From Sphaeroforma arctica JP610 (taxonomy: Eukaryota; Opisthokonta; Ichthyosporea; Ichthyophonida), in contig NW_014040203.1 in NCBI RefSeq assembly GCF_001186125.1, positions 19,750 to 65,079 of the forward strand: a DNA stretch of 45,330 nt, given 5' to 3'. Below are positions 19,501 to 30,000 of the stretch, in pieces; positions within the stretch are counted from its first letter, which is position 1; the number at the start of each line of letters is the position of its first letter. The translations under genes and the position numbers were made by a program. The notes below the pieces were generated by a model that saw nothing but the letters and a program-made list of their open reading frames with translations, was not told where the DNA came from and made no database searches.

Positions 19501-20430
19501 ATTGGTTAAGACAATAACTAAAGACATCAAGAGTATTTTTATTTTATATTTGTTTATTTATTCTAAAGATATGATTTTATGAGTCTCTCGGATTCGCCCC
19601 CGTGAAACATACCATAGTTTCTAATAGAGCGACAACGAAACACTAAATAAAATCCCTTCGGCGGAAACAGTACTGAGAGGATTATATATAGGCAATGTCT
19701 CAGCCTCACAATCCCTCAGAGTATTGCTGTTTTCACGAGGCATACATAACTTTACTAAAAGTCTCATTTCGTTTATTTGCTTTGATATTTTCACGATACT
19801 TAGAATTTACCTACGCGTTTATTTATTCTAAGGCGTTAATATCGCCTTGGGAGACCGAATCTTACAGAGCAGTATCCCAAATACGCAAGCATGCGCCTCG
19901 TTACGTTTGTTGTAAACTGTGAGCCTCGATCCATTTGTATGCACTGAACTCGGCGATGACTTAAGATGTACCATTCATCGAAGGTGTGTAACATAGCATC
20001 CAAAAAATTTGTCGCTTTCAGATCGCGGATCGTATACTCTTTGGCCATGCTAGAAAAAACGTCTATGATTGATACAGAGTGGGCGTTGGATCCTATTGAC
20101 GTTACGAACGGTCCTATTATGTCCACGAAGACTTACTCGAGAGGCTCTGTAGTAGGTTCGCGCTGTCGTTCCTTGTTTGTATTATTCTTCTTCTTCTTAG
20201 CAATAGTGCATGCTTTGCATCGTTCCTCTGGTTGCCTTATGTATGGTAAATCTTTTGGGACGTAGCTGGGGTGCGCGAGCCTGTTGTGCCATGAAATCTG
20301 GTTGGCTTTCTCCAGCGATGGTTCCACTGTAGTTATAGCTATGTCGTCGATGTGTACACAGTATATTCTGTGCTTTTCATGTACAGTTATGGTTCCGAAG
20401 CTTGGTAGTAATATGTACATCATGTTGTTG
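16510..20430 (-). pseudogene. Copia-1 pol fossil (integrase, RT, RNase H)
   Basis: Parts, with positions: gag-pre-integrase SWHNRLAHPS with a CKAC pair (20150-20310); integrase core MDIIGPFVTSIG (about 20120) and DRGSQF (about 19920), continuing beyond the insert as TPQYHGKVERLHGTL (about 18950-19000); reverse transcriptase with YLTQELYTPSYMRVPQGYD (17720-17790), VYGLPPSGHYWFKAI (about 17610-17660) and IIVHVDDKIA (about 17480-17510); RNase H with STAEAEYVAQSDTAEDAVW (16800-16880). It is broken and cannot act by itself. Confidence 0.88.
19021..19872. mobile_element. Unclassified 0.85-kb hairpin-rich insert in copia-1 integrase
   Basis: Integrase-coding sequence stops at about 19873 and resumes at about 19020, so the piece between is an insertion; its ends are only known to within some bases and I find no clear target duplication. 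It has no coding capacity. It carries 38-bp repeats (from 19089, 19127 and 19165, with a partial one at 19059) and at least five perfect or near-perfect hairpins with a TTAA-type loop: GTACTCTTAATAGTAC (19089-19104), AGGAACTTAAGTTTCCT (19106-19122), GAGGCCATTAAAAGGCCTC (19265-19283), AGTTCTATTAATAGAACT (19314-19331) and AAGGCGTTAATATCGCCTT (19830-19848). Family unknown. Confidence 0.65.
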
Positions 20431-20656
20431 GTGAATTCAAATGAATATTGTCGCGCTGAGAGTAGGCTGATACTTAGTAGTGCAGTTTTAACTGTCTTAT
20501 CAATGAGTACGTCCCCTAAGTTTCCTAGCTGAGCTACATACTTCGGATAAACGATTGTACCATACCCTGGTCATTAATACGCATGTTGCTGACGAGGTGA
20601 TGTTTGTGGTACTTATAGGGAAGTACGTGTATGGTGGTACAACTATCGCAAGCTAG

Positions 20657-21822
20657 TCAGTATCCACCTCTGGAATCTCTGTCTGACTGATCATTCACCT
20701 CCTTGTTGTCGATTGTAGGGTTAATTGTGGAGAATACAATCTGTCTGTTTGCAGGTAGCTGGTCATCAGATACTTGTGCTGACATAGCTTTGTCTTGTCT
20801 ACCTTCCTGAGCTTGGCGTCGATTGCTCTGGGATCTGTATGTTCTGTCAATGTCTTGTGCACGTTGGGTATCTCGTGAATATCTACCATCGTTGTAGTCG
20901 CGTTGATTGTACCTGTCTACTCGGTAGTCCTGTCGGTCCTGTTCATCGTGATTATCGTAGCGGTATTGGTAGCTGTTGTTTCTGTTGTACTGTTCCACAT
21001 GAGTACGGTTGTCACGATTCGAATCAGATCGGCGATGTTTGTCATTGTTCTTGGACTTAAATCTGTAGTCTCTCATGTCATGACGAGGACCAGATTGGTC
21101 ACGACCCTGATTATGTGGGTTACCAGCAACATATGATTTAATTAGCGCTTGTAGCGTACGACATTGCCCGATGGAATGTCCACGATTGTTGCAGAGTGCA
21201 CAATTTCCTGTCGGTATAACTGCATGCGCACCGTGCACAACGGTTGATGGGTCACTTTCATCTGGATCCAATGTGATGAGATACGTGGTGAGCTCATCAT
21301 ACGACATGCCATCATAGCGGGTGTCTTCAACGTAATCTTGACAGTCTGATTATCGTCGTTTACAGCCTGCCGTAGAATAGCACATAGGCTGTTGTTAGAC
21401 TTCGTACCTCCGGCGTTCTTGAATTTCACAAATGCCGTGTTGAGACGACTGATAAGGCTGGCGTAAGATTCGTTCCGTTCTTGCGTGATACGGTTCAGTT
21501 TTCCTTCTAATGTCCGGATATCATCTTCGGTCAGGGCCTCAAACTTGCGTTTCAGTGCGGCAAAAGCTTCCCACGGCTTATCAATGAGTTGGCTGATCTC
21601 CGTCTGCAGTAACGGAGATAAGATGCGGTTGATAATCCGATAAGCCTCAGCGATTTCCTTGGGTGTCCATCGGTTCCCTCTAGACGGGGTCGGATCGGTC
21701 AATATTGTTGGGATTCCTTCACAATTCACGGATATAATTGTCTGGGGTTTCCAAGGAAGCCAGTCGACCTTCGATTCGAGAATAGAGGTGGTCTTAATTT
21801 CTTTAGAGTTCACAGTAGGCAT
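20657..21822 (-). pseudogene. Copia-1 gag fossil
   Basis: The minus-strand frame from 21822 starts MPTVNSKEIKTTSILESK and contains the usual copia gag features: a WLPWKPQTI-type N-terminus, a PWEAFAALKRKFE segment and a LNRITQERNESYASLISRLN segment. It is followed by a CCHC zinc knuckle, CALCNNRGHSIGQC (about 21160-21205), and an Arg/Asp/Asn/Tyr-rich tail. It is broken. Confidence 0.85.
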
Positions 21823-21843
21823 ATTGATATCGCGAGATCAGAG

Positions 21844-22334
21844 TGACCTAGAGTGCAATGTAGTAGACTTTAAAAAAATTGCAAATGTATATATTTATTT
21901 CCGACTTCATCACCTTTGGTTTTATACCTAAGGTGTTTGAGCTGGTGTTCAGCCGCTTGGGCTGGCCAGGGTAAAAACTCATATGGTCAGTATGAGAAAC
22001 CTTATGCGGAACACTTTAACACTTCAATGCTTTTATATTTCAACTTATCTGCAGCTAAATCTCACGCTGATCGCATGACGTCTTTCCGCATAGGTTGTGA
22101 CTCACATAGAACCGCAGTTATTATTAGAATGTTGCGGTTGACAGGCTTAATTCACACTCGGGAATCGGTTGAGAAACTTAATCTGATCTCGGAAGTCGGT
22201 TAAGTAATAACTCAACTCTTGAGAGTAATTTGAGCAACTTGATTAGCTCTCGGGAGTAAGCTAACTCTGATGACTTCTATATATCAAAGATGGTTTCTTG
22301 CTGTAAAATCTGGCCTGAGAACTGTAGTCTCTCA
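21844..22334 (-). repeat. LTR of family A (upstream LTR of copia-1)
   Basis: Read on the minus strand, it starts TGAGAGACTACAG and ends in a sequence related to GTGCTCTAACA, directly before gag. A TATA-like GGTATAAAACC lies near the end (about 21924-21934 region). It is about 490 bp. The same LTR occurs at 40866-41351 in the opposite orientation, and a shorter relative lies at 38723-39109. It contains four units of about 31 bp around CTCGGGA/CTCTTGAGAGT motifs (22157, 22188, 22216, 22247). Confidence 0.85.
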
Positions 22335-22563
22335 CTAGCCGAGTATCGTGGCAAGGTGGAGAAAAAGGATGAGGCTTGGAATCGAAAGCTGTGTTCACAA
22401 TAATCATGTCTCCTATTTTTTTTATTTTGGTATAGAATGAAAAGGAGACGAGTTTACGTGTTTATCAGAATATATTCAGTACGCCAGATGAAGCTGTGGT
22501 GTACATGAGCATGACGATCACGCTCATTATACGACTGGAAGCTATACTTTTATATTTAATTTC

Positions 22564-22770
22564 ATGGCGGAACGAGAGAAGAATGCACTACGAGCAATAG
22601 ATCGAATCGAAGAGCTCCTCGATATTTCCACATTATCTCCGCGAGATACTGTTGACGGAATCAACGTCATAAATGCTGTTGATATGAGTCTCTTTAAAGA
22701 TTTGTGTGTTAGCAACCAATTACATCAAACGGTGATTCGCGACGCCCGCGTACAACGATTGCAGGCTTAA
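22564..22770 (+). CDS. Small ORF, unknown product (68 aa)
   Basis: The frame has an ATG start and TAA stop. The product is rich in charged residues and likely helical (ALRAIDRIEELLDISTL). An AT-rich stretch, ACTTTTATATTTAATTTC, precedes the ATG. No family is recognised, so the call rests on composition only. Confidence 0.35.
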   Translation: MAEREKNALRAIDRIEELLDISTLSPRDTVDGINVINAVDMSLFKDLCVSNQLHQTVIRDARVQRLQA

Positions 22771-23284
22771 GATCGCTAAGGCGCGCGCACCCCGATCACG
22801 ATTACCGAAAAAAGTCCTAAACCGTGCGCAAAAACGCACCTGTGTAGTTCTTTCAGACTTTAATAAAAAAACAAGAAGTAAGGCATTTTCATGTTTGGAT
22901 AAAAAAATAATAATAAAAGTGCCGAATTCTAAGTTTTCACCGGCTCTAAGTTTTTGTTCGCAATCGCGCAATTGTCGCGCGAGTTGCACGCACTATATCA
23001 AGGCGTTTCTGGTGAGATCGCTTGTCGTACACCAATCCATATGATTTTTGGCACCGGCCGATCCGACCGATCTCCTTTATAAGTATTTTTCGGACATTTC
23101 CCTCGAGCCGTTTCCCGTCGTCGATATTCCGAGTTAAGTGTAAATACGTTCAGCCATGTAATAGAGCTGAAACCTGCGCGAGTATTAGTGTCCTTCACTG
23201 ACTTTCTCGATTCTTGGATTTCATACGTGCAAGTAAAAGTGGACGATAAACAACATGGAATAAAGTTGGCCATGGTTATGAGAT

Positions 23285-23730
23285 GGTGCTTTCTCGCTTA
23301 GATTAAATTATGTATTTTTTGCTGTCAAATGTATAATTGTTTGATGGGCACCGCACAGGCACAATTCGTTGAAGGATGCAGGAAGATGTAGCACAATAAA
23401 ATATCAGATCTGAAATAGAACTCGATTGGTGTGTATGGGAGAAGTCAATCAATTGATATCTAAGTCGGGCAGGTATAGTAGGCATACATACCGACACCAT
23501 GTTGAAAGGTGCTTTCTCGCTTAGATTAAATTATGTATTTTTTGCTGTCAAATGTATAATTGTTTGATGGGCACCGCACAGGCACAATTCATTGAAGGAT
23601 GCAGGAAGATGTAGCACAATAAAATATCAGATCTGAAATAGAACTCGATTGGTGTGTATGGGAGAAGTCAATCAATTGATATCTAAGTCGGGCAGGTATA
23701 GTAGGCATACATACCGACACCATGTTGAAA
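23285..23730. repeat. 223-bp tandem duplication, nearly identical
   Basis: Copy 1 is 23285-23507 and copy 2 is 23508-23730. By eye they differ at about one base (TCGTTGAAGG against TCATTGAAGG). The right end of each copy contains ACCATGTTGAAA, so the ATG of the ORF at 23722 and everything 220 bases upstream of it are doubled. Confidence 0.95.
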
Positions 23731-23910
23731 GATTACTGTCAGTGGGTGAGAGAAATAAGTGGCTTCAGGGTGGAATCCAAGAAAGGAAAATCCAATCACG
23801 GGCATGTTAGAGGTAATAATAGTGTTTCCAACGGTTCCATACATCTGAATTTGGCGTTCATGTTCATGTACATCAAGAAAGTACGCCATATGATATACAA
23901 AATTGATTAA
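23722..23910 (+). CDS. Small ORF, unknown product (62 aa)
   Basis: The ATG lies at the end of the 223-bp duplication. The product starts MLKDYCQWVREISGFRVES and ends in a basic/hydrophobic tail (FMFMYIKKVRHMIYKID). No family is recognised. It may be a remnant. Confidence 0.3.
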   Translation: MLKDYCQWVREISGFRVESKKGKSNHGHVRGNNSVSNGSIHLNLAFMFMYIKKVRHMIYKID

Positions 23911-25200
23911 AACCAGAGAACTAACAATATAAACTGTGCGTAATATATGCCGTGACAGCACTGTGTACATATCGTATGAAAGAGGTTCCAGCCAGATATC
24001 AATCTCTCTTCCCGACACCCAAAAATTATGCATCGGAGGAGTTTGCCAAAAGGATGCAGAAATTGAAAGCTCTTGAAGACAATTGAGTCACTTTTTGTTT
24101 GCAAACTCTGTGTGATGAAAGTACATTAAATCCATAAATGTACCTTTATTTCAAGTTGATTCAGAGTTAATCATATACATTACTTGATACCGATTACAAT
24201 CAGGAACCATTGCAAGGGTTATGGTCAGAGTAATCTATATCTACAGCCCATTGACTCCGTAAATGAGCTGGAGAAGTTGACGAAATACTTTTTTGAATGG
24301 AGCGAAACCAGTAGTTTGGCCTTTAGAAAGATGCTCAAGACACACTTGACGTATCTCCACGAATATATTCATTATATATTCCATACCGCTCCAAATCGAT
24401 TATAAAACTGATTGTTGAGGAGCGATTGTTCAATTATCTGTGAAGATAGAAGAAATATTCTCCGCGGGAAATAATAAAACATCCATCTAGTCCGTAGGCA
24501 TATTCCACAATGATCGAATTTTGGGGTCATTGTTCATCCGCCGCCGAATTCCATCGCAAACTGCGTTTTGCAACACGTCCAACTTCAGCCAAGGTCGTAT
24601 GTAGTGCATCGGGTACATTATCGACGCTCGCATTATGTGTAGTGATTGATTTTGTATCCCGGCTGTCGCAATCATATTGGGTGCCCTTTTCCATGTCCTT
24701 CACATTCAAGGGCATGTCATGTCGAGAGCGATGCTCAATATCCATAATTTCGCTACTACGTTGAATATTGATCGTGCAAATAGCAAGCCTTTTTACTTCA
24801 CCTTTGCGCATGCACTTGAGATAATCAGGATTATCTCGACGACGAACCACAGACGACACAGTCGGCTTCGCTTCAATGCTTTGGTTTCTGTTTTTTTTTG
24901 TCCAGATCACCGGTTTTGAGCTACTTCTGTATTGGTAGAAAATCATCTACTAACGAAACTCTTGTTTATCTTTGTTCTTTTTGTCGTGTGGAATGTGAAG
25001 ACAGTGCGTATTTACCATAGCTTCAAAAGTAGTTTTACAACAAAGCATAGCTTTGAAATACAAACATGATTGAGAGCACTGGGAAGTTAATTTACACTTA
25101 TAATCCACGCCCTCTAAGGTCATACTATGTAGATTTTGAAAGAGGGCTGTGTTTGACATTCGAGAAGCTGAAATCAAAGACCGCTTTGTAATCTAGAAGT

Positions 25201-25600
25201 ATAACAAATAGCTGTATCAAAAATCTTAAATGTACAGTTTATGAATTGGTGCCATTTGTTTTACGAGTTTTTAAATAGCTCGAGTGGAAATCGAGAATAT
25301 TTTATAAATTCACGAGCAGTACAGTACTTCGACGAGTAGTAAAGATAAACGAGATTTTGAAACATGTTTCCTCGTGAATGCGAGTGAAATGATAAAATTT
25401 TAAAAATACATCAGCTTTTTAATCGAGCGCTAATTTCCCCCCAAAAGAAAACAAAAACAAAAAAACCAGAGTATGAATAATTTGCAAAAATTGTAGAGCA
25501 CAAAACTTTCCAAGCTTTCTACTCCAGTTTATAGGATATTAGTTTTTTATTAATAATTTAGGAAATATTAGGTAAAGTTCAGTTCTAATTAAAGAATACT
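25201..25600. other. AT-rich spacer
   Basis: No coding signal, repeat family or RNA gene is visible; A-rich runs occur near 25438-25466. Confidence 0.5.
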
Positions 25601-25825
25601 AGATAGGTTTCTATAGGTTAGGGAAATAATTTGAACCCTCCTACCTTTTAGTCACTATGATTTTAAACTCACATATCGCTAGCATCCCCCCCCCCTACTA
25701 CTTGGTCCATTCTCGCTGAAGATGGATACAATTTCGATGACTGGCAAGCGGATCTCGACATGGCCGCAGCACAGGTCTACTCTAAGGACCTTAATCCTAC
25801 CTTACTGTTGGACTGTCAATTATAA
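25600..25825 (+). pseudogene. Copia-type gag N-terminal fragment with leader, copy A
   Basis: A leader (TTTCTATAGGTTAGGGAAAT, then CTACCTTTTAGTCA, then a C-run at 25687-25695) is followed by EDGYNFDDWQADLDMAAAQV and YSKDLNP. The DG-N-DW pattern is typical of the start of copia-type gag. The leader and the last part recur at 37490-37622. It is a broken fragment, and no further domains follow. Confidence 0.6.
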
Positions 25826-26576
25826 GAGCTTAGAAGCAGTACTCTATTGTGGTGCCTGCTCAAGGCATTTATACTAAGAATTATTGCTGTCATGATTAAT
25901 TCATAAACAGGGGAAAAACCCCCCTATTAAAGAAAACCCCATTTATATTTTATGTTGTATTTTATGTTGTCTAATACAAGCTCCGTATGGTTTTACTACG
26001 CTTATATTGGACCTTCATTGGTGACCCGGTAATACCCCCCCCCAATTTATCAAAGTTGTATCCGCTTCAAGGTTGTCCAAGTTCTTGGAATCTCAAATCT
26101 GTGATATGGAATATCTGAGATATAACTTGGAAAATTGTACAATGTTTAAGTTTGATGAAAGTAAATAAACTTAATCCGACAATTTAGGATACACTTGTTG
26201 TTCAAAAGATTGGAGTTTGAAATTTCAAATTTGCAAGTGTGACACTGACACTGTGAGAGCCACAGACTCACAGTCATATTAGTTGATGGAGTGTTAAAAC
26301 GTAAACACGTTTTCAAATTGAAGCGTATACGTATAACATACCATGTTGTCAGCAAAAATTTGGTATGGGTTGTTTTTAGGGTTTAGGAACCAATCACTTT
26401 ACGCTAAAAGGTTACAAAATTGAACTTGAAATACTGATTCAGACTAGATGGAAGGTATACTATCCATTGATATTTATACCTGGGCATTTTAAATGCTAGG
26501 CAATTTTTTGCTGAAGTGAGGTGCGTTCGGCACTGAGGGATGAAGCCTGATCTGATTCTGTACATGAAAGTTGTAG
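25826..26576. other. Spacer without recognisable gene
   Basis: The stretch is AT-rich with short homopolymers (GGGGAAAAACCCCCC at 25911-25925, a C-run at 26035-26043). No coding signal was found. Confidence 0.5.
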
Positions 26577-26694
26577 TCAAATACGCAAGTTAACAATATC
26601 TCATCGTACTTCCCTCTTATAAGGGGAGACGTTGTATCTTTATTGAATTATAAAATGAACCATAGGTTCTAATATTTGACATGTGTATAAAATT
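26577..26694. repeat. ~118-bp direct repeat, left copy
   Basis: AGTCAAATACGCAAGTTAAC through GTGTATAAAATTGG matches 34590-34711 at roughly nine in ten positions by eye. The two copies bracket the gypsy fossil, so they may be parts of its LTRs or a duplicated target region. The minus-strand reading contains CAATAAAG. Confidence 0.8.
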
Positions 26695-27029
26695 GGGGAA
26701 GCACGGTACGTGTGCCAGTGAAGATCTACTCGCTATACATAGGACGCTGGTTTAACCTCCACGAACAAGAGGGATCCGCTGGCATTTACCCTCAGAGAGC
26801 TAGAGCATCGGCTGTCATTCTACCTCAGAGAGCTAGAGGGCCCGGTTCGTAACAACCACGCGAGCAAGGTCGATAACTTGAAATATCGAAAATTAAAGAA
26901 AAAAACAATAAAAATGCTGCACAACCATACTTGTTACACTGCTTCCCGCCGGCGCTTGCGAGAGCGTGTTTGTGTATCCTTATGGTATGCCACGATGTCA
27001 TTAGCATCGTCAAACGCCTCGGCCGTTTC

Positions 27030-30000
27030 TCAGGTAGGATCCCCTTCACGCCAGCGCACTAGGTACTCCGTCTGACCCGTGTCATTATTCATGCGATGTT
27101 GAATGATGTGTCGGAACGCAGACTCGTCCTCACGCCATAGACTCTCATCCAGGGGTGGATCCATACTCCTATGGACCGAATTCCGATGGAATCGAACCAT
27201 CCCGATGAGCAAGGTCGTACCCCTGTCCGTTCCGGCCTTTAATTACATATGGACCAAACAAAGGGCGCATGGCCTTCGATGTGCGCCCTTCCGATTTGAC
27301 CATCACCACATCGCCTTCCTCAAAGTGCACCAGATCGTCCGCATGAAGTCGGTCGAAGTTCCTCGTCAAAGTGTCCGTGTACCGTATCGTCAGCCTGTGC
27401 AACGTTGGTAAGATCGTATCCTGTAGGCGATCTAGGCGGTGAGCTCATGTTTCGTTCGTAACCGGCTGGTGGTCTGGGGTATCGTCGGTAAAATCCGAAA
27501 ATGGGACATGCCGGCGACCGAAGTATACACTAAACGGAGCACTCTTATGCCGACGGGACACCCTTAAGTTCTGGTACAGCATCGTGAATGGGAGGCGCTC
27601 ATCCCATGCGTGTGGTGTAGCCTCACAGCAAATCCGGATGGACCGGATGATTTCTTTATGCCGACGTTCTGTAGCTCCTAACACTTGCGGACGATACGGC
27701 GGTGAGAGTTTGTGCATCATCACGACTTCCCGGACGATAAGGGCCACAACTCCGTTAACAAATTCGGTTCCCATGTCCGACTGCATCTTCCTAGGGAACC
27801 CATGTTCGTCGAAGATTGCCAACAACGTCTGCGCCGGGGACTCCTTGGATTTGTCGGGTGTGGCGCGGAGAATCAAGTACCCCGAGGCTATGTCCAGAAC
27901 GTGTAGGACATGTATATTCTTCCGGCGGAATACAATCGGCATCGGGATGTAATCCACCTGAATGTGATCTCATGGGTAACGGGCGTCTATACTTACCACG
28001 GGGGGAAACCCTTTCTTCAGAGTATCCTGTCCCAAACACGCACTGCATTGACGCTTAACTTCCGTCACTAACTCTAGAGCTCCCGGCCATATGTGGCCAT
28101 TCTGTTGAAGTTGCGCCACTGTGTCCGCTGCCCCGTGGTGTCCTTGTTCATGTTGTGCTTGTGTGAGTTGTGTGCGTCGCTGTTGTTCGTCCAGTGACGC
28201 ATTGGCAAATGCTGGTTGGGCCTCCGCACTCGTGATTGCGACTGAAAAATCCCGTGCTGTATCTAAACAACGAGGTTGAGGTACATATCGTGGTTCGGTA
28301 AAACCTAATCGCTGTTGAAACGACTCCGGCAGCAGAAAACCATTGGGGGGTCCAATTCTAGCAATCACTGTATGGCCCCACGGGGTTTTACTACATGCGT
28401 ACTTAGCATGTTTCAAGAACGTGTGCGGTGTCCTCGGTACTAACACCGGCTCAGACTGCAGCAAGGACTTGGATAAAGTGAACCACGGCGCTCGAGGGGC
28501 CCACGGAACACATACAGTTGCCGACGCCCCGTCGGCCTTAATCTTCCTAAACATCTTATGGATGAGCTTCCACGGTGGATTCATCCACCCATTAAGCAAC
28601 GCCCAATTGTGCTGGAAGGCGCCCCCCCCCCGCTCGACGTGTGTCCAAAACCGAGGGAGTTGCGCATCCCCCGGCGTCGCGAACACATTCATATCGTTTG
28701 AGACGAAACTCTGCTGGGCTTGTGTGAAGTAGTTTGGGAACAGTTGCCAACAATCAACATACATCACTTCTGGTATATCGGCTTCCGCTGTCCCCTCGTG
28801 GACCCTACTCAACATATCAGGGAGAACATTCTTCTCTCCCGGAATGTGTGATATAGTGAAGTTAAACGGGGCTATAATGTGGTGCCAGCGTTGTAGCATC
28901 GGATCCAACTTCAACTGTGTATTCATATACACTAGCGCCTTATGGTCCGTGAATGCTGCGAATCATTACCCGTCGAGGAATTCGAGGAAGTGTGCAAGCC
29001 CATATACAAGCGCCAAGAGTTCCTTCATTGGCGTGGCGTAATTCTGTTGTGCCTGATTAAGAGTCTTACTGAAGAACATAAAGTAGTGCTTCTTTCCCTC
29101 CACCCACTGGAACAAAGCCCCTCCGATGCCATAGTCACTGGCAACTGTCTCCAAGTTCAGGGGAATATCCTCCACTGGGAAGTGGAGAGCCACCGCGTTA
29201 ACTATCGCCGTCTTCATAGCCGCCAACGCCTCTGCGTGGCGAGGCCCCCACCTTGTCCCAATCAACTCGTTAGGTTTCAGCTTACAGAACTCTCGGAGTG
29301 GTGCTACTATGTGCGCAAAATTTGGAAGATGTTCGTGGATGAAGTTCGTAAGACCCAACGCCGATGCTATATCCTTGTAACGCTGCGGGTTCGGCCAATC
29401 CAGCAGCTTCGCCTGCTTCTCGAAATCAATATCAATGCCTGCTGCTGACACCTTCTTTCCGAGAATCATTACCTCCCTGATCGCAAAGTGACATGTATCA
29501 GGATTCAACTTGAAGCTATGATACGTAAGACGGCGAATCACCTCTGTAACCGTTGCATTATGCTCTTCATAGTCGTCACCCGCTATCACTATATCGTCGA
29601 TGTAATGGTGTACGGGGAGGCCATCCAAAATTGTGCTCAACGTCCGTTGGAATTGCTGGGTGAGAACGTGCAGACCGAATGGCGCCGATGTAAATGAATA
29701 TTGGTGGCGCCCATGGGTGAAGCTAAACAAGTACTGAGAATCTGGGTGAATCGGCAAACGATGATACGCTGCTGAGATATCCAATGTTGTATAATACTTC
29801 TTGCTCTGTAACCGCGATATGATCTCGTCACCATGGGGAGTAGGAATTGGTCGCCTGGGATCAGACCATTGACTGCTCGCATATCGAGGCTATTGATCAC
29901 AGTAAACCAGGATTGTTTACCAAGCATAAAACTACGGTCAAACACCGGAGGATCAACAAGGTTTATCCCAGCATCAAGCAAGGAGAGAATCTAAGCTCAG

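Larger units (their letters stand above)
16510..22334 (-). mobile_element. Ty1/copia LTR retrotransposon fossil, copy 1
   Basis: On the minus strand, reading right to left: upstream LTR (21844-22334), gag (about 20657-21822), gag-pre-integrase zinc region (about 20150-20310), integrase, reverse transcriptase and RNase H, ending with the usual copia C-terminus (FFTKPLSREKF) near 16520-16590. This domain order (integrase before RT) defines copia. A foreign piece of about 0.85 kb (about 19021-19872) lies inside the integrase. I see no downstream LTR matching the upstream one. The element is broken, with several breaks in the coding region besides the insertion, and looks moderately old. Confidence 0.9.
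22335..25200. other. Region of short unassigned coding-like segments
   Basis: I recognise no family here. Coding-like segments on + are 22564-22770 (MAEREKNALRAIDRIEEL start, complete 68-residue frame), about 23110-23300 (VIELKPARVLVSFTDFLDSW), 23722-23910 (MLKDYCQWVREISGF), about 23971-24087 (KEVPARYQSLFPTPKNYASE), and about 24184-24405 (SVNELEKLTKYFFEWSETSS). On -, 24487-24946 has coding-like sequence in more than one frame. The segments are intronless, short and close together. They may be remnants of one larger insertion, but no hallmark gene supports naming a source. Confidence 0.4.

Noticed and set aside
21844-22334. Second, solo LTR with its own target duplication
   Set aside because: No matching 5-bp repeat flanks it, and gag follows directly on the minus strand, so it is the upstream LTR of copia-1.
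24487-24946. A single minus-strand gene
   Set aside because: Coding-like features change frame along the stretch and no family is recognised, so it is described only as coding-like sequence.
27584-28732. Plus-strand frames of 60-130 codons
   Set aside because: They are shadows of the minus-strand gypsy pol; likewise the plus-strand frames at 30463-30936, 31201-31787 and 17385-18785.
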